From BOG-931 sp963781725 (GTDB lineage: Bacteria > Pseudomonadota > Alphaproteobacteria > Rhizobiales > Xanthobacteraceae), in the NCBI GenBank assembly GCA_963781725.1, contig CAWAGV010000001.1, positions 1,488,001 to 1,552,000 of the forward strand: a stretch of 64,000 nt of DNA, in the 5' to 3' direction. Below, in pieces: positions 7,910 through 16,773 of this stretch. The number at the start of each line of letters is the position of its first letter. Position 1 is the stretch's first letter. The notes beneath the pieces are model-generated. The model did not search any database, was not told the DNA's origin, and saw nothing but the letters and a program-made list of their open reading frames with translations. A program made the translations under genes and the position numbers.

Positions 7910-9211
7910 TTATCCACTCCACAAACCGACACCCATTCCCACAATGCAAAGCGCCATTGCCGCCGTCGATGTCCAGCCGAGCCAATAGAGCCATCCGCTG
8001 ACGACGAAATTCCCCATGACCTTCTGGCGCCGGACCAGGATCATGAGCACGATCATGACAGGGGCTGCGAGCACGCCGTTGATGACTGCACTCCAGTAGA
8101 GCGCCTTGATCGGATCGAGCGGCGCGAAGTCGAGGGCGATCCCGAGCAGGCCGGATATCGCGAGCACAATGTAAAACGCGACGGCTTCCTTCGGCTTGCG
8201 CGCGAGACCGACCGGCCATTTACGACCCTCGGCAACGGCATATGCGGTCGATCCCGCAAGTACGGGAATGGCGAGCAAGCCGGTCCCGATAATGCCGAGC
8301 GCAAAAATCAATTCCGCCAAAGGTCCAGCCAGAGGTTTGAGTGCCTCGGCCGCTTGCGCCGAACTCTGGATATCGGTGTGGCCATGTGCATGCAGCGTCG
8401 AGGCTGCCGTAATCATGATCGAAAGCGCTATGAGATTGGAGAAAGCCATGCCGGTCAGCGTATCAAGCCGGATGCGGCGAAACTCCGCCGCCGCTTTCTT
8501 TCCGTCGCGTTTCAACGGACGCTTTGCGGCATCAATGCGCTGTTCCTCGGCTTCCTGAGACGATTGCCACACGAACAAATACGGCGAGATGGTTGTGCCG
8601 AGGATGGCAACAAGGGTCGTCAGGAACCCGCCCGAGAACTCGATCGATGGAACAAAAAGCCCGCGCAGCGCCTGGGCCCAGGGAACTTCGACCACGGCCA
8701 GAGTAATCACATAGGCGAACAGGGAGAGCGTCAGCCATTTCAGCACCGCAACGTAACGTTCGTAATCAAACAGAATTTGCGCGGCAACGGACACTACTCC
8801 GAAGACCACCACGTACACCAAACGCGGCCCGCCGATCAGCAATTTGAGCGAGTCTCCCATGGCCGCGAGATCAGCCGCGATGTTGACGGTGTTGGCGACG
8901 AACAACAGAAGCAGCAGCGGCCAGAGAAACGGCGCTGCGAAATGCCGGCAGACGTTCCCTGCGATGCCGTGGCCGGTAACGCGGCCGATCCGGGCCGATA
9001 TTTCCTGGATCGCGACCATCAGCGGATAGGTCAACAACATGGTCCAGCCGATGCCGAACCCAAGCTGTGCACCGGCCTGACTGTAGGTGCCGATGCCGGA
9101 CGGATCGTCGTCGGAAGCGCCTGTTATCAGGCCTGGCCCAAGCGTTCGCAGGAATCTCCGCAAGCGAAATGTCTGTCGCTTGTGAACTTTCGGAGAGGAA
9201 GCATTCGGCAT
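7910..9211 (-). CDS. Nramp-type metal ion transporter with atypical binding motifs
   Basis: 433 residues with about eleven membrane segments and the overall Nramp (SLC11) plan: 'LGPGLITGASDDDPSG' in segment 1 and 'ILGTTISPYLFVWQSS' in segment 6. Canonical manganese/iron Nramps have DPGN in segment 1 and an (A/C)xxMPH motif in segment 6, where Asp, Asn and Met bind the metal. Here the positions read D36-P-S-G39 and I208-S-P-Y211, so Asn and Met are lost. Related Nramp-like clades carry other ions (for example the Mg2+-selective NRMT group), so Mn2+ or Fe2+ should not be assumed. A cytoplasmic charged loop follows segment 6 ('KRPLKRDGKKAAAEF'). The ATG at 9211 is preceded by only a weak ribosome site. 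Confidence 0.82.
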   Translation of the reverse strand: MPNASSPKVHKRQTFRLRRFLRTLGPGLITGASDDDPSGIGTYSQAGAQLGFGIGWTMLLTYPLMVAIQEISARIGRVTGHGIAGNVCRHFAAPFLWPLLLLLFVANTVNIAADLAAMGDSLKLLIGGPRLVYVVVFGVVSVAAQILFDYERYVAVLKWLTLSLFAYVITLAVVEVPWAQALRGLFVPSIEFSGGFLTTLVAILGTTISPYLFVWQSSQEAEEQRIDAAKRPLKRDGKKAAAEFRRIRLDTLTGMAFSNLIALSIMITAASTLHAHGHTDIQSSAQAAEALKPLAGPLAELIFALGIIGTGLLAIPVLAGSTAYAVAEGRKWPVGLARKPKEAVAFYIVLAISGLLGIALDFAPLDPIKALYWSAVINGVLAAPVMIVLMILVRRQKVMGNFVVSGWLYWLGWTSTAAMALCIVGMGVGLWSG

Positions 9212-9561
9212 TCGGCGGCGTCCCTGCCCGCACCGTAGGCGTTCGCCCTGGGCAACACACCAGAAATCTGCCGCAGCAGCACACCGACGCGGCAGATGAC
9301 AACTTGCTCAGATCATCTCCGTTCCGCATCTGCCAATCCGGCATGTCTTTTGACACGGCCCTTGGCGATGAGCGCGGTCCGGTGCGCGAAACGAGGACCC
9401 CATCAAATTGACGATCTCCGCGCGCGCGACATTCTTGCAAGCCATCGAAGACGTCGAGGTCAAGAATGCGCAGCCTTTGCCTCGACGATCACTGGCTCGC
9501 GCCGCTGCCATGCCTCCTAAAGGAGGCGCGCGTTTGCCCGTTGGCGCGACCGTTTCGGCTG
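9212..9561. other. 350-base gap without a recognised gene
   Basis: This stretch lies upstream of the Nramp-like gene and downstream of the NMT1-type receptor, both on the minus strand. Short open frames exist on both strands, but none shows a domain, a signal peptide or a good ribosome site. The stretch 9321-9430 has the look of decayed coding sequence, but I could not assign it. The promoter of the Nramp-like gene should lie in its left part. Confidence 0.5.
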
Positions 9562-10515
9562 CTAAGGCTTCGGCGGGTTCTTCATCTGCACCAGCTCGGC
9601 GATCTGCTCTTTGGTCAGCGGCGCCGGCAGGAACTTGGTCGCGACCGCTTCCGCCATGATCGAATCCATGCCGAAGATCTGGTCGGGGTTGGTCGCATCC
9701 TTCGTCACCAGGGTGGGTATTTTCTGCGCGATCGACAGCGGAACCCCGGCAATCTCGGCATACATCGCCAGCGCTTCCGGCGACGCATACATGTAATCGA
9801 TCGTCTCCTTGTAGGCCGCCATGTAGCGCTCGATCTGATCCTTCTTCGCTGCCAGCGTGCCGGCGCTGGTGAAGTTGACGCGCACGGTGCGGCCTTGCAG
9901 GACTTTGATATCGGCGGCGCGGGCAATAATGCGGATCTTGCCGTCTTCGAGATCTTTCAGCCCGTAGGGCATCGCCGCCCAGGCGGCATCGACCTGGCCG
10001 CTCATACCCGCGGTCATGCTCAAGGTGACGCCGCCGAGCGCCGTCGGCGTCGCACTGACCTTCTCCTGCGCCAGCAGCGCCAGCAACGCCGCGTGGCTCG
10101 ACGAGCCGGTGGCGGAATAACCGATGGTCTTGCCGTTCATGTCGGCGAGCGTCTTGATCGGCGAGCTTGCCGGCACGAACCAGTAGATTTCCGGCTGACC
10201 GGCCATTTCCGACGAGAAAATCCGCAGCGGCGCGCCCTTGCCGTAACCGCCGATCACAGTCGAGATGCCGCTCGCCACCGAAAGGTCGACCGAGCCGCCA
10301 ATGATGGCGCCCACGACCTCGGCGCCGGCGCCGGTGAAGAGAAGGTCCAGGTTAAGGCCGTGCTTCTTGAAGATGCCGGCCTTCTGGCCGATCTCGCTGA
10401 TCGACGTGTCCCAGGCCCCGCGCTGCGGGACGGCGACCTTGAGCGTGTCTTCGGCAGCGGCGGGCGTCACAGAGACGAGCGCGGCAACACAGAGCAGGAC
10501 CGAAACGGCTTTCAT
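9562..10515 (-). CDS. NMT1/SsuA-type ABC transporter substrate-binding protein
   Basis: 317 residues with a Sec signal peptide (cleavage near 'VTPAAAED') and a type II periplasmic binding fold: 'LKVAVPQRGAWDTSISEIGQ', 'GIFKKHGLNLDLLFTGAGAE', 'GGSVDLSVASGIS' and 'DMNGKTIGYSATGSSSHA'. This is the NMT1/SsuA/TauA family, which binds nitrate, sulfonates, taurine or thiamine precursors. The start at 10515 has GGGGAGA 5 bases upstream. No ATPase or permease gene is next to it, so it is an orphan receptor here and the ligand is open. Confidence 0.85.
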   Translation of the reverse strand: MKAVSVLLCVAALVSVTPAAAEDTLKVAVPQRGAWDTSISEIGQKAGIFKKHGLNLDLLFTGAGAEVVGAIIGGSVDLSVASGISTVIGGYGKGAPLRIFSSEMAGQPEIYWFVPASSPIKTLADMNGKTIGYSATGSSSHAALLALLAQEKVSATPTALGGVTLSMTAGMSGQVDAAWAAMPYGLKDLEDGKIRIIARAADIKVLQGRTVRVNFTSAGTLAAKKDQIERYMAAYKETIDYMYASPEALAMYAEIAGVPLSIAQKIPTLVTKDATNPDQIFGMDSIMAEAVATKFLPAPLTKEQIAELVQMKNPPKP

Positions 10516-10610
10516 GGTGTTCTCCCCAGGTCGCGCAACAGCTACACTATGCCGACTTCATCTGCCGATAAGCAATGACCGGCTAACGCCGTTTTCAGGG
10601 GGGAAGTGCC

Positions 10611-11637
10611 GTGAAGCGATCTGTCGCATTGGGAATGATCACCGCAGCGAGCGTATGTGCCGCCGGGCTTGCGTTCACGCTTGGCGCCGCGCGGGCCGCC
10701 GACGACAAAACCTACGTGATGAAGATAGCGCTGCCGACCCTGAACAATTCGAACTCACCAGTTCGCCAAGAACTATGCGGCCGCGATCGAGAAGGATTCT
10801 GGCGGCCGGATCAAGCCGGAGATCTATCCATCGAGCCAGCTCGGCACAATTCCGCGGATGATCGAGGGCACGCAGTTCGGCGCGATCCAGTGCCTGGTTC
10901 TTCCGCCGGAGTTTTTTGTCGGCGTCGACGAGCGGTTCGAAGTGTTTGCGGCTCCCGGCCTAGTCGACTCCATGGAGCACGGCCAGCGCCTTGCCGCCGA
11001 CCCCGCAGTCAGGACGTTCGTCCTCGGGCTCGGCGCCGACAAGGGTTTGCACGGCGTCGGCTTCATGATGGCAAGTCCTTCGTCGCTGATTTCGCGAACG
11101 CCGGTCCGCCACCTCGCCGACATGAAAGGCAAGAAGTACCGGGTTCTCGCCTCGCAATTCCAGACTGTGCCGTTCAGCCAGCTTGGCGCCAATCCCGTGG
11201 CGCTGACCTTAGGCGACGTCTTGCCCGCGCTTCAGCAAGGCACCATCGACGGCGCGGTGTCTGCGCTGAAGAATTTCACCACCATGCACTTTGGCGACAC
11301 CTCGAAGTTCGTGACCGAGATTGGCCAGCCCGCCATCTTCACGGTGATACAGGTCAACCGGAAATGGTACGAATCATTGCCGCCCGATCTGCAACAGGTC
11401 GTCGACAAGGACGGTGACAGAGAGTCGATAGCGGTCGCCCCGGCGGCGCTCGACCTTGCCAATGGCGCGCGCAAGGACTGGGTGGCTGGCGGCGGCGAAC
11501 TGATCAGTCTGCCGCCCGACGAACAGGCGTCGATGCTCAAAACTCTTATGAGCGCCGGCAAGGAAGTTGCGGCGGCGAAGCCACCGGTGGCCGCAGCCTT
11601 TCAGATGGTGACCGAAGCGGCGCAGCGGACAAAATAA
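10611..11637 (+). pseudogene. Frameshifted TRAP transporter receptor (DctP family)
   Basis: A GTG start at 10611, with GGGGGG upstream, opens a signal peptide and 'YVMKIALPTLNNSN'. The frame then becomes nonsense. From 10756 the next frame continues the family sequence 'HQFAKNYAAAIEKDSGG', 'EIYPSSQLGTIPRMIEGTQFGAIQ', 'GVDERFEVF' and runs to a normal C-terminus at 11637. Aligned with the related receptor at 1-646 ('ALNDPLHQFAKDF'), exactly one extra base (T10755) explains the break. It is therefore a recent one-base insertion or a sequencing error. If intact it would be about 341 residues. No dctQM genes adjoin it. Confidence 0.85.
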
Positions 11638-11782
11638 GCGCCGGAATGACAAGCGATCGTTATATCCGGTCGCATATAGCCTAAAATAATGAATCCGCTT
11701 CAGACATAGCTGATGTGTGGCGCTATGCGCGAGGCGAAGCTTCCGCTAACAATCACCGCGAACCTTCTGAAAGGCCGGGATC

Positions 11783-12778
11783 ATGACTGACACCAAGCTT
11801 CCGACACGTCCGCTGGGCTCTTCCGGCATACAGGCATCGGCCATCGGGCTCGGCTGCATGTCGTTCTCCGGCACCTATGGCCAAAGCGACGATGCCGAAG
11901 GCATTGCCGTGATCCGCGAGGCGCTCGATCGCGGCATCACGCTGCTCGACACCTCGGATGCTTACGGCAACGGCCACAACGAGGAACTGGTCGGCAAGGC
12001 GATCAAGGGCCGGCGTTCGGAGGTCGTGCTCGCGACCAAGTTCGGCAATCTCGGCGGCCGCGGCGGAAAAACCGCCGACGGCCGGCCCGAATATGTCCCG
12101 GCCGCCTGCGACGCCAGCCTGAAGCGGCTCGGCGTCGATGTCATCGACCTCTACTACCAGCACCGCATCGATCCTGACGTGCCGATCGAGGATACGGTCG
12201 GCGCCATGGCGCGGCTTGTCGAACAGGGCAAGGTGCGCGCGCTGGGCTTAAGCGAAGCGCGGCCGGAGACCATCCGCCGCGCGCACGCGGTGCATCCGAT
12301 CGCCGCCGTGCAGAACGAATTCTCGCTGCTCTATCGCAAGGAAGCCGAAGAGACGCTGAAAACCACCAGGCCACTCAACATCAGCTTCGTTGCCTACGCG
12401 CCGCTCGGGCGCGGGCTGATGACCGGCGTCGTCGCCGACCCGGCCGGCCTCGCCGACAGCGATACCCGCAAGCGGCATCCGCGGTTTGCCGCCGACAACG
12501 TCAAGCACAACCTGTCGCTGGTGCAGGGCCTGCAGGAAATCGCCCACGATCGTCGCTGCACGCTCGGCCAGCTCGCGCTGGCCTGGGTGCTGGCGCAGGG
12601 CAACGACATCATTCCGATCCCCGGCACCAAGAAGAAACAGCGGCTCTTGGAAAACATCGGCGCGCTGGCGGTCGGACTGAGCAAGGACGACCTGGCGCAG
12701 ATCGCCAACTCCATTCCGGTCGGCGCCGCCGCCGGCCTGCGCTATCCGGAAGGCCAGATGAAGAGCCTTTATCTGTAG
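11783..12778 (+). CDS. Aldo/keto reductase
   Basis: 331 residues forming an NADPH-dependent (alpha/beta)8 barrel. The catalytic tetrad is visible: Asp56 ('LLDTSDAYG'), Tyr61, Lys86 ('LATKFG') and His127 ('YYQHRIDP'). Coenzyme-binding C-terminal motifs include 'IPIPGTKKKQRLLENI'. The early motif 'LGLGCM'-like 'IGLGCMSFSGTYG' places it in the group that includes YajO/IolS-like enzymes. It reduces carbonyl compounds, but the natural substrate cannot be told. It ends 5 bases before the stop codon of the convergent CDF gene. Confidence 0.9.
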   Translation: MTDTKLPTRPLGSSGIQASAIGLGCMSFSGTYGQSDDAEGIAVIREALDRGITLLDTSDAYGNGHNEELVGKAIKGRRSEVVLATKFGNLGGRGGKTADGRPEYVPAACDASLKRLGVDVIDLYYQHRIDPDVPIEDTVGAMARLVEQGKVRALGLSEARPETIRRAHAVHPIAAVQNEFSLLYRKEAEETLKTTRPLNISFVAYAPLGRGLMTGVVADPAGLADSDTRKRHPRFAADNVKHNLSLVQGLQEIAHDRRCTLGQLALAWVLAQGNDIIPIPGTKKKQRLLENIGALAVGLSKDDLAQIANSIPVGAAAGLRYPEGQMKSLYL

Positions 12779-12783
12779 CCGCT

Positions 12784-13416
12784 TCATTCGGCGGCAAGCG
12801 GCAATCCGTGATTGATCTCGCTTATGGAGTGCCGGATCACCAAGGTCGCACCTTGTAAAGCCAGGCTGGCCATGATGCCCGCGACGAGGATATCGGGCCA
12901 GCCTGCGCCGGTGCCGAACACCCCGGCGGCGGCAAGCAGCACGGCGAGGTTGCCGAGCACGTCGTTACGGGTGCAAATCCACGCCGAGCGCATATTCGAG
13001 TCGCCGCCGCGATAAGCCCAAAGCAGTGCGAACGAAATGGCGTTGGCGGCAAGAGCGGTGAAGCCGATCGCGCCCATGGCGTAGGCATTCGGCAACGTGC
13101 CGTGCAGCGCATGCCACGCCGCGGCGCCGATGATCCACAGACCAAAAAGCCCCATGGTGGCGCCCTTGGCCAGCGCCGCCATGGCGCGATAGCGAAGCAT
13201 CATTCCGACCACGAGCAGGCTGATGCCGTAGTTGGCCGCGTCGCCGAAGAAATCCAGCGCATCCGCCTGAAGCGAAGCGGAGCCGGCCGCAACACCCGCG
13301 CCGATCTCGACCAAAAACATCGCGGCGTTGATGGCAAGGACCAGCCACAAAATCCGGCGGTAACCGGGATTTGCGCGATGGTTATCCGGCGCGTGACAAT
13401 GGTCGCAACAGTCCAT
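12784..13416 (-). CDS. Short cation diffusion facilitator (CDF) family protein
   Basis: 210 residues with a Cys/His-rich N-terminus ('DCCDHCHAPDNH') and six membrane segments. The protein ends right after segment 6, so the usual cytoplasmic C-terminal domain (about 80 residues) is absent. In segment 2 the metal site is Asp55/Asp59 ('DALDFFGD'); in segment 5 the pair is Cys148/Asp152 ('WICTRNDVLGN'), where zinc CDFs such as YiiP have His and Asp. The protein probably exports or senses a divalent or thiophilic metal, but the specificity is open. It is divergent from tupB. Confidence 0.82.
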   Translation of the reverse strand: MDCCDHCHAPDNHRANPGYRRILWLVLAINAAMFLVEIGAGVAAGSASLQADALDFFGDAANYGISLLVVGMMLRYRAMAALAKGATMGLFGLWIIGAAAWHALHGTLPNAYAMGAIGFTALAANAISFALLWAYRGGDSNMRSAWICTRNDVLGNLAVLLAAAGVFGTGAGWPDILVAGIMASLALQGATLVIRHSISEINHGLPLAAE

Positions 13417-13599
13417 TTCATGCCGTCCGGTTCGTAGCGATTGAACTCATATAATGTGTGCGTCCGACGTTACACAATCACACGGCGCGGCGTTTCTTCG
13501 GCAAAACGTCAGGGTTTGGCTCGCACTTTTCGCCCCAGGAGACCGCCTTTGCGGGAGCCGGGCCTATTGGCGTTATACTGCGCCGAGGGGTTGCAGCGT

Positions 13600-14298
13600 A
13601 TGAACGATTTTTCAAACGCGGTCCGCACCGCATTGGCGCTGATCGCAAACGGCGATCCTGAACTCCGCGACATCGTCCTGCTGTCGCTGAAGGTCAGCCT
13701 CACCGCCAGCATTTGCGCGCTGGCAATCGGCGCACCGCTTGGAACGGCGCTTGCCGTGTACCGCTTTCACGGCCGCGCGGCCCTGATTGTTGTCGCCAAC
13801 GCCCTGCTCGGCCTGCCCCCTGTCGTCGTCGGCCTTGCGGTGTACTTGCTGCTGTCGCGCTCCGGCCCGCTCGGCTCCTACGGAATCCTGTTCACGCCCG
13901 CCGCGATGATTGTCGCGCAATGCACATTAGGGACGCCGATCGTCATCGCGCTGGTCCATCGCAGCGCGGTCGGGCACTGGCGCGCTTACGGCGACGCCAT
14001 GCTGGTCGATGGCGCGTCGCGCCGCCGCACCATCGGACCGCTCATGGCCATCGGCCGTGATGGATTGCTGACGGCATTTCTCGCCGCGTTCGGCCGCGCC
14101 ATTGCGGAAGTCGGCGCGATCATCATCGTCGGCGGCAATATCCGGGGCTACACGCGGACCATGACAACGGCGATCGCGCTCGAAACCAGCAAAGGCGATC
14201 TCAGCCAGGCGCTCGCGCTCGGCATCATCCTCATCGTGTTGTCGATGGCGGTCAGCGCGATCAGTCTTTATTTCGGGCGGGGCCTGAAAGATGATTAG
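13600..14298 (+). CDS. tupB: Tungstate ABC transporter permease TupB
   Basis: 232 residues from the ATG at 13600, with GAGGGG 9 bases upstream. Five or six membrane segments and a binding-protein-dependent permease loop ('DGASRRRTIGPLMAIGRDGLL') fit the CysTWA/TupB group, as do 'GLPPVVVGLAVYLLLSRSG' near the start and 'GRAIAEVGAIIIVGGN' late. Its job is tungstate (or molybdate) uptake with TupA and an ATPase TupC. TupA is next door but on the opposite strand, and no tupC lies in the window. An imperfect dyad (CGTTATACTGC at 13571-13581 and GCAGCGTATGAACG at 13593-13606) overlaps the ribosome site and start codon, a position fitting a ModE-like operator; that is inference. Confidence 0.85.
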   Translation: MNDFSNAVRTALALIANGDPELRDIVLLSLKVSLTASICALAIGAPLGTALAVYRFHGRAALIVVANALLGLPPVVVGLAVYLLLSRSGPLGSYGILFTPAAMIVAQCTLGTPIVIALVHRSAVGHWRAYGDAMLVDGASRRRTIGPLMAIGRDGLLTAFLAAFGRAIAEVGAIIIVGGNIRGYTRTMTTAIALETSKGDLSQALALGIILIVLSMAVSAISLYFGRGLKDD

Positions 14299-14315
14299 CG
14301 AAGCGGCCGTGATAT

Positions 14316-15131
14316 TCAGCGCGTCGCCGCCGTCAGCGGCGGGAAGAACAGCTCTTCACCGTTGATCTTGTACGACGTGATTGCGCCAAGGCCTGCCTTC
14401 GACGTCAACCATTCGTGCCAGATCCGCGCGTCGGCGGTTTTGACCTTGGGCCACTTCTCCGGGTTCACCAGGATGCTGCCGTAAGGGTTGAGCAGCACGG
14501 CGTCGCCCTCGACCAGGATTTCCAGATCCTGCCGGTTCTTGAAATTGGCCCAGGTCGCGCGGTCGGTGAGCGTGTAGGCATTCATGCCGGCTGCGATATT
14601 CAAGGTCGGGCCCATGCCCTGGCCGACGTCGCGATACCAGCCGTCGTGCGGATCCGGCGCAACGCCGGCCGACTTCCACAGGCGAAGCTCCATGCGGTTC
14701 GTGCCGCTGTCGTCGCCGCGACTGGTGAACGGCGCCCTGGCGGCGGCAATTTGCGTCAGCGCCTTCTTCGCATCTTTCAGGCCGCGGACACCGGCCGGAT
14801 CGCCCTTCGGCCCGACGATGACAAAGTCGTTGTACATGACGTCGCGGCGATCGATGCCGTAGCCTTCGGCGACGAACTTGTCTTCGCCGGCGCGGTCGTG
14901 AACCAGCAGCGCATCGGCGTCGCCGCGCTCGCCGATGGCGAGCGCCTGCCCGGTTCCGACTGCGACGACGTGGACGTCGATTCCGGTCGCGGCTTTGAAG
15001 GCCGGAAGGATGGCGCCGAACAGGCCGGAGTCCTGCGTCGAGGTGGTCGAGCTCAGCGTGATGAAGCGTTCTTGCGCGTTCGCCGCGCGAGTCAGGAGGA
15101 CGGAAGCAATCAGCAGGGCAATGCGGATCAT
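14316..15131 (-). CDS. tupA: Tungstate ABC transporter substrate-binding protein TupA
   Basis: 271 residues. After a Sec signal peptide (cleavage near 'AANAQERF') comes the TupA hallmark 'TLSSTTSTQDSGLF', whose TTSTxDSG residues bind the oxyanion. Further family motifs are 'VGTGQALAIGERGDADALLVHD', 'YNDFVIVGPKGDPAG', 'FTSRGDDSGTNRMEL' and 'NPYGSILVNPEK'. It delivers tungstate to TupB. It is convergent with tupB, with 17 bases between the stop codons, so the two cannot share an operon here, which is unusual. Confidence 0.9.
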   Translation of the reverse strand: MIRIALLIASVLLTRAANAQERFITLSSTTSTQDSGLFGAILPAFKAATGIDVHVVAVGTGQALAIGERGDADALLVHDRAGEDKFVAEGYGIDRRDVMYNDFVIVGPKGDPAGVRGLKDAKKALTQIAAARAPFTSRGDDSGTNRMELRLWKSAGVAPDPHDGWYRDVGQGMGPTLNIAAGMNAYTLTDRATWANFKNRQDLEILVEGDAVLLNPYGSILVNPEKWPKVKTADARIWHEWLTSKAGLGAITSYKINGEELFFPPLTAATR

Positions 15132-15358
15132 GGCGTCACTTTATAGTGCGGAAACCTGCAAGCTGTTTACCCGTACGCCGGCGCATTGGCCACACGCCAT
15201 TTCCGCGATTTTCAGGCTCGCGCAACGCTATCCGGAGCGTGCGGGGCTGACCGGACGTTTTGCTATTTCCCGTTGCAACCGTAGCTGTTATGGGAGGCGC
15301 GAATCTCGCAAAGATGCATCAAGGCCGAACGGCCCGCCAGGCGGACACCGGAGGAAAG

Positions 15359-16600
15359 ATGACTGCGATTACGGCCGGGCCGGTTGCCCAGCGCCGCTCC
15401 TTCCAGGAAGTATGGGTTATCAGCTTCGGCCATGCCCTGACGCACTGGTACCCCGCGACGTTCTACCTGCTGCTGCCGCTGATCGGCAAAGAGCTCGGCC
15501 TCTCCTACGGCGAGATCGGCTCGATCCTGACCTGCCAATACGCCGCCGGCGCGATCGCCAACATTCCGGGCGGAATTTTCGTCGACTCGGTCGGCCGCAA
15601 GGGCCTGCTGATGGCGCTGTCGCTGTCGTGGATCGGCATCCCGTACCTGATCATGGGCGTGTCCCACACCTACTGGACGATTCTCGCCTGCGCGACGCTG
15701 GTCGGCATCGGCAACAACATCTGGCATCCGACTGCGATCCCGTGGCTCGCCGACCGCTTCCCCGAGCGCAAGGGCCTGGCGATGTCGTGTCACGGCATGG
15801 GCGCCAATGTCGGCGACGCCGTCGCGCCGCTGGTGGTCGGCTCGCTGCTGCAAATGTTCAGCTGGCGCACCGTCGTGTTCATGAACGTGATCCCCGGCAT
15901 GGTGGTCGCGGCTTTCATCCTGATCTACGTCAATCGTTTGCAACTTGCGGACCTTCGCGACGGCATCGCGAAGGCGAAACCCGCACTTGGCGGTGCGGAG
16001 CGCACTCGCATGCTGCTCGCGCTGCTGCGCAACCGCGCCATGGTGACGCTGGCGATCGGCTCCGCGTTCCGCACCATGACCCAGGGCGCGCTGCTGACCT
16101 TCCTGCCGCTCTATCTGGCGCGCACCATGGGCTATTCGCTGTTCTGGGTCGGCGCCAGCATGTTCGCGTTGCAGGCGGCGGGCTTCATCGCCGCGCCGAT
16201 CGCCGGCTATCTGTCGGACACGGTCGGGCGCCGGCAGATCATCCTCTCCAGCATGTCGATGACCGCGGTGGTGATCGGATTCATGATCTTCGCCGGTGGC
16301 ACGCAGTGGTTCGTGCTGCTGGTGGCGCTGCTCGGCTTCTTCCTGTTCGCGGTGCGCGCCGTGCTGCAAGCCTGGCTGCTCGACGCCACGCCGCCCGGCA
16401 TGGCCGGCAGCGCCATCGGGCTGTTCTTCGGCGCGCAGGCCGCCGGTCAGGCGATCGGCCCGATCAGCGCCGGAATCGTCGCCGACCATTATGGCCTGAT
16501 GGGCGCGTTCTACTTCCTTGCCGTCACCATCGTCATCGCCAACCTGATGATTTTCGTGACCCCGGCCGGCCTGGGCAAGAAGGACCAGGCCGCCGCATAG
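15359..16600 (+). CDS. Major facilitator superfamily transporter
   Basis: 413 residues from the ATG at 15359, placed by the strong GGAGGAAAG just before it. Twelve membrane segments are evident, with the MFS loop motif between segments 2 and 3 ('FVDSVGRKGLL') and its repeat between 8 and 9 ('YLSDTVGRRQI'). The N-terminal 'GHALTHWYPATFYLLLPLIG' is typical of the group that includes fosmidomycin-resistance-like carriers and anion transporters. The substrate is unknown. A long frame on the same strand (14935-16683) is only a shadow of it. Confidence 0.88.
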   Translation: MTAITAGPVAQRRSFQEVWVISFGHALTHWYPATFYLLLPLIGKELGLSYGEIGSILTCQYAAGAIANIPGGIFVDSVGRKGLLMALSLSWIGIPYLIMGVSHTYWTILACATLVGIGNNIWHPTAIPWLADRFPERKGLAMSCHGMGANVGDAVAPLVVGSLLQMFSWRTVVFMNVIPGMVVAAFILIYVNRLQLADLRDGIAKAKPALGGAERTRMLLALLRNRAMVTLAIGSAFRTMTQGALLTFLPLYLARTMGYSLFWVGASMFALQAAGFIAAPIAGYLSDTVGRRQIILSSMSMTAVVIGFMIFAGGTQWFVLLVALLGFFLFAVRAVLQAWLLDATPPGMAGSAIGLFFGAQAAGQAIGPISAGIVADHYGLMGAFYFLAVTIVIANLMIFVTPAGLGKKDQAAA

Positions 16601-16773
16601 GGAGGCGGCCCCGCATCGGCGGCAGATATGGCGCCGGCTCGAAGTGTGGCGTCCATATCACACTTGCCTGGGAAATGCTGTGAATTGCCGACTGGCGGCA
16701 TCCGCCGCGCCCGCAATTTGGCATTGTTCGGTGAATCGCATCTGGGCGAGCCGCGCGAAGTACGGAACTGAAC

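Noticed and set aside
13571..13606. ModE-type tungstate/molybdate operator before tupB
   Set aside because: The dyad is imperfect and I could not match it to a firm consensus, so it is mentioned only in the gene entry.
14935..16683. A 582-codon plus-strand frame over the MFS gene
   Set aside because: The MFS protein is in another frame of the same strand, with clear membrane segments and a strong ribosome site. This frame is a codon-bias shadow.
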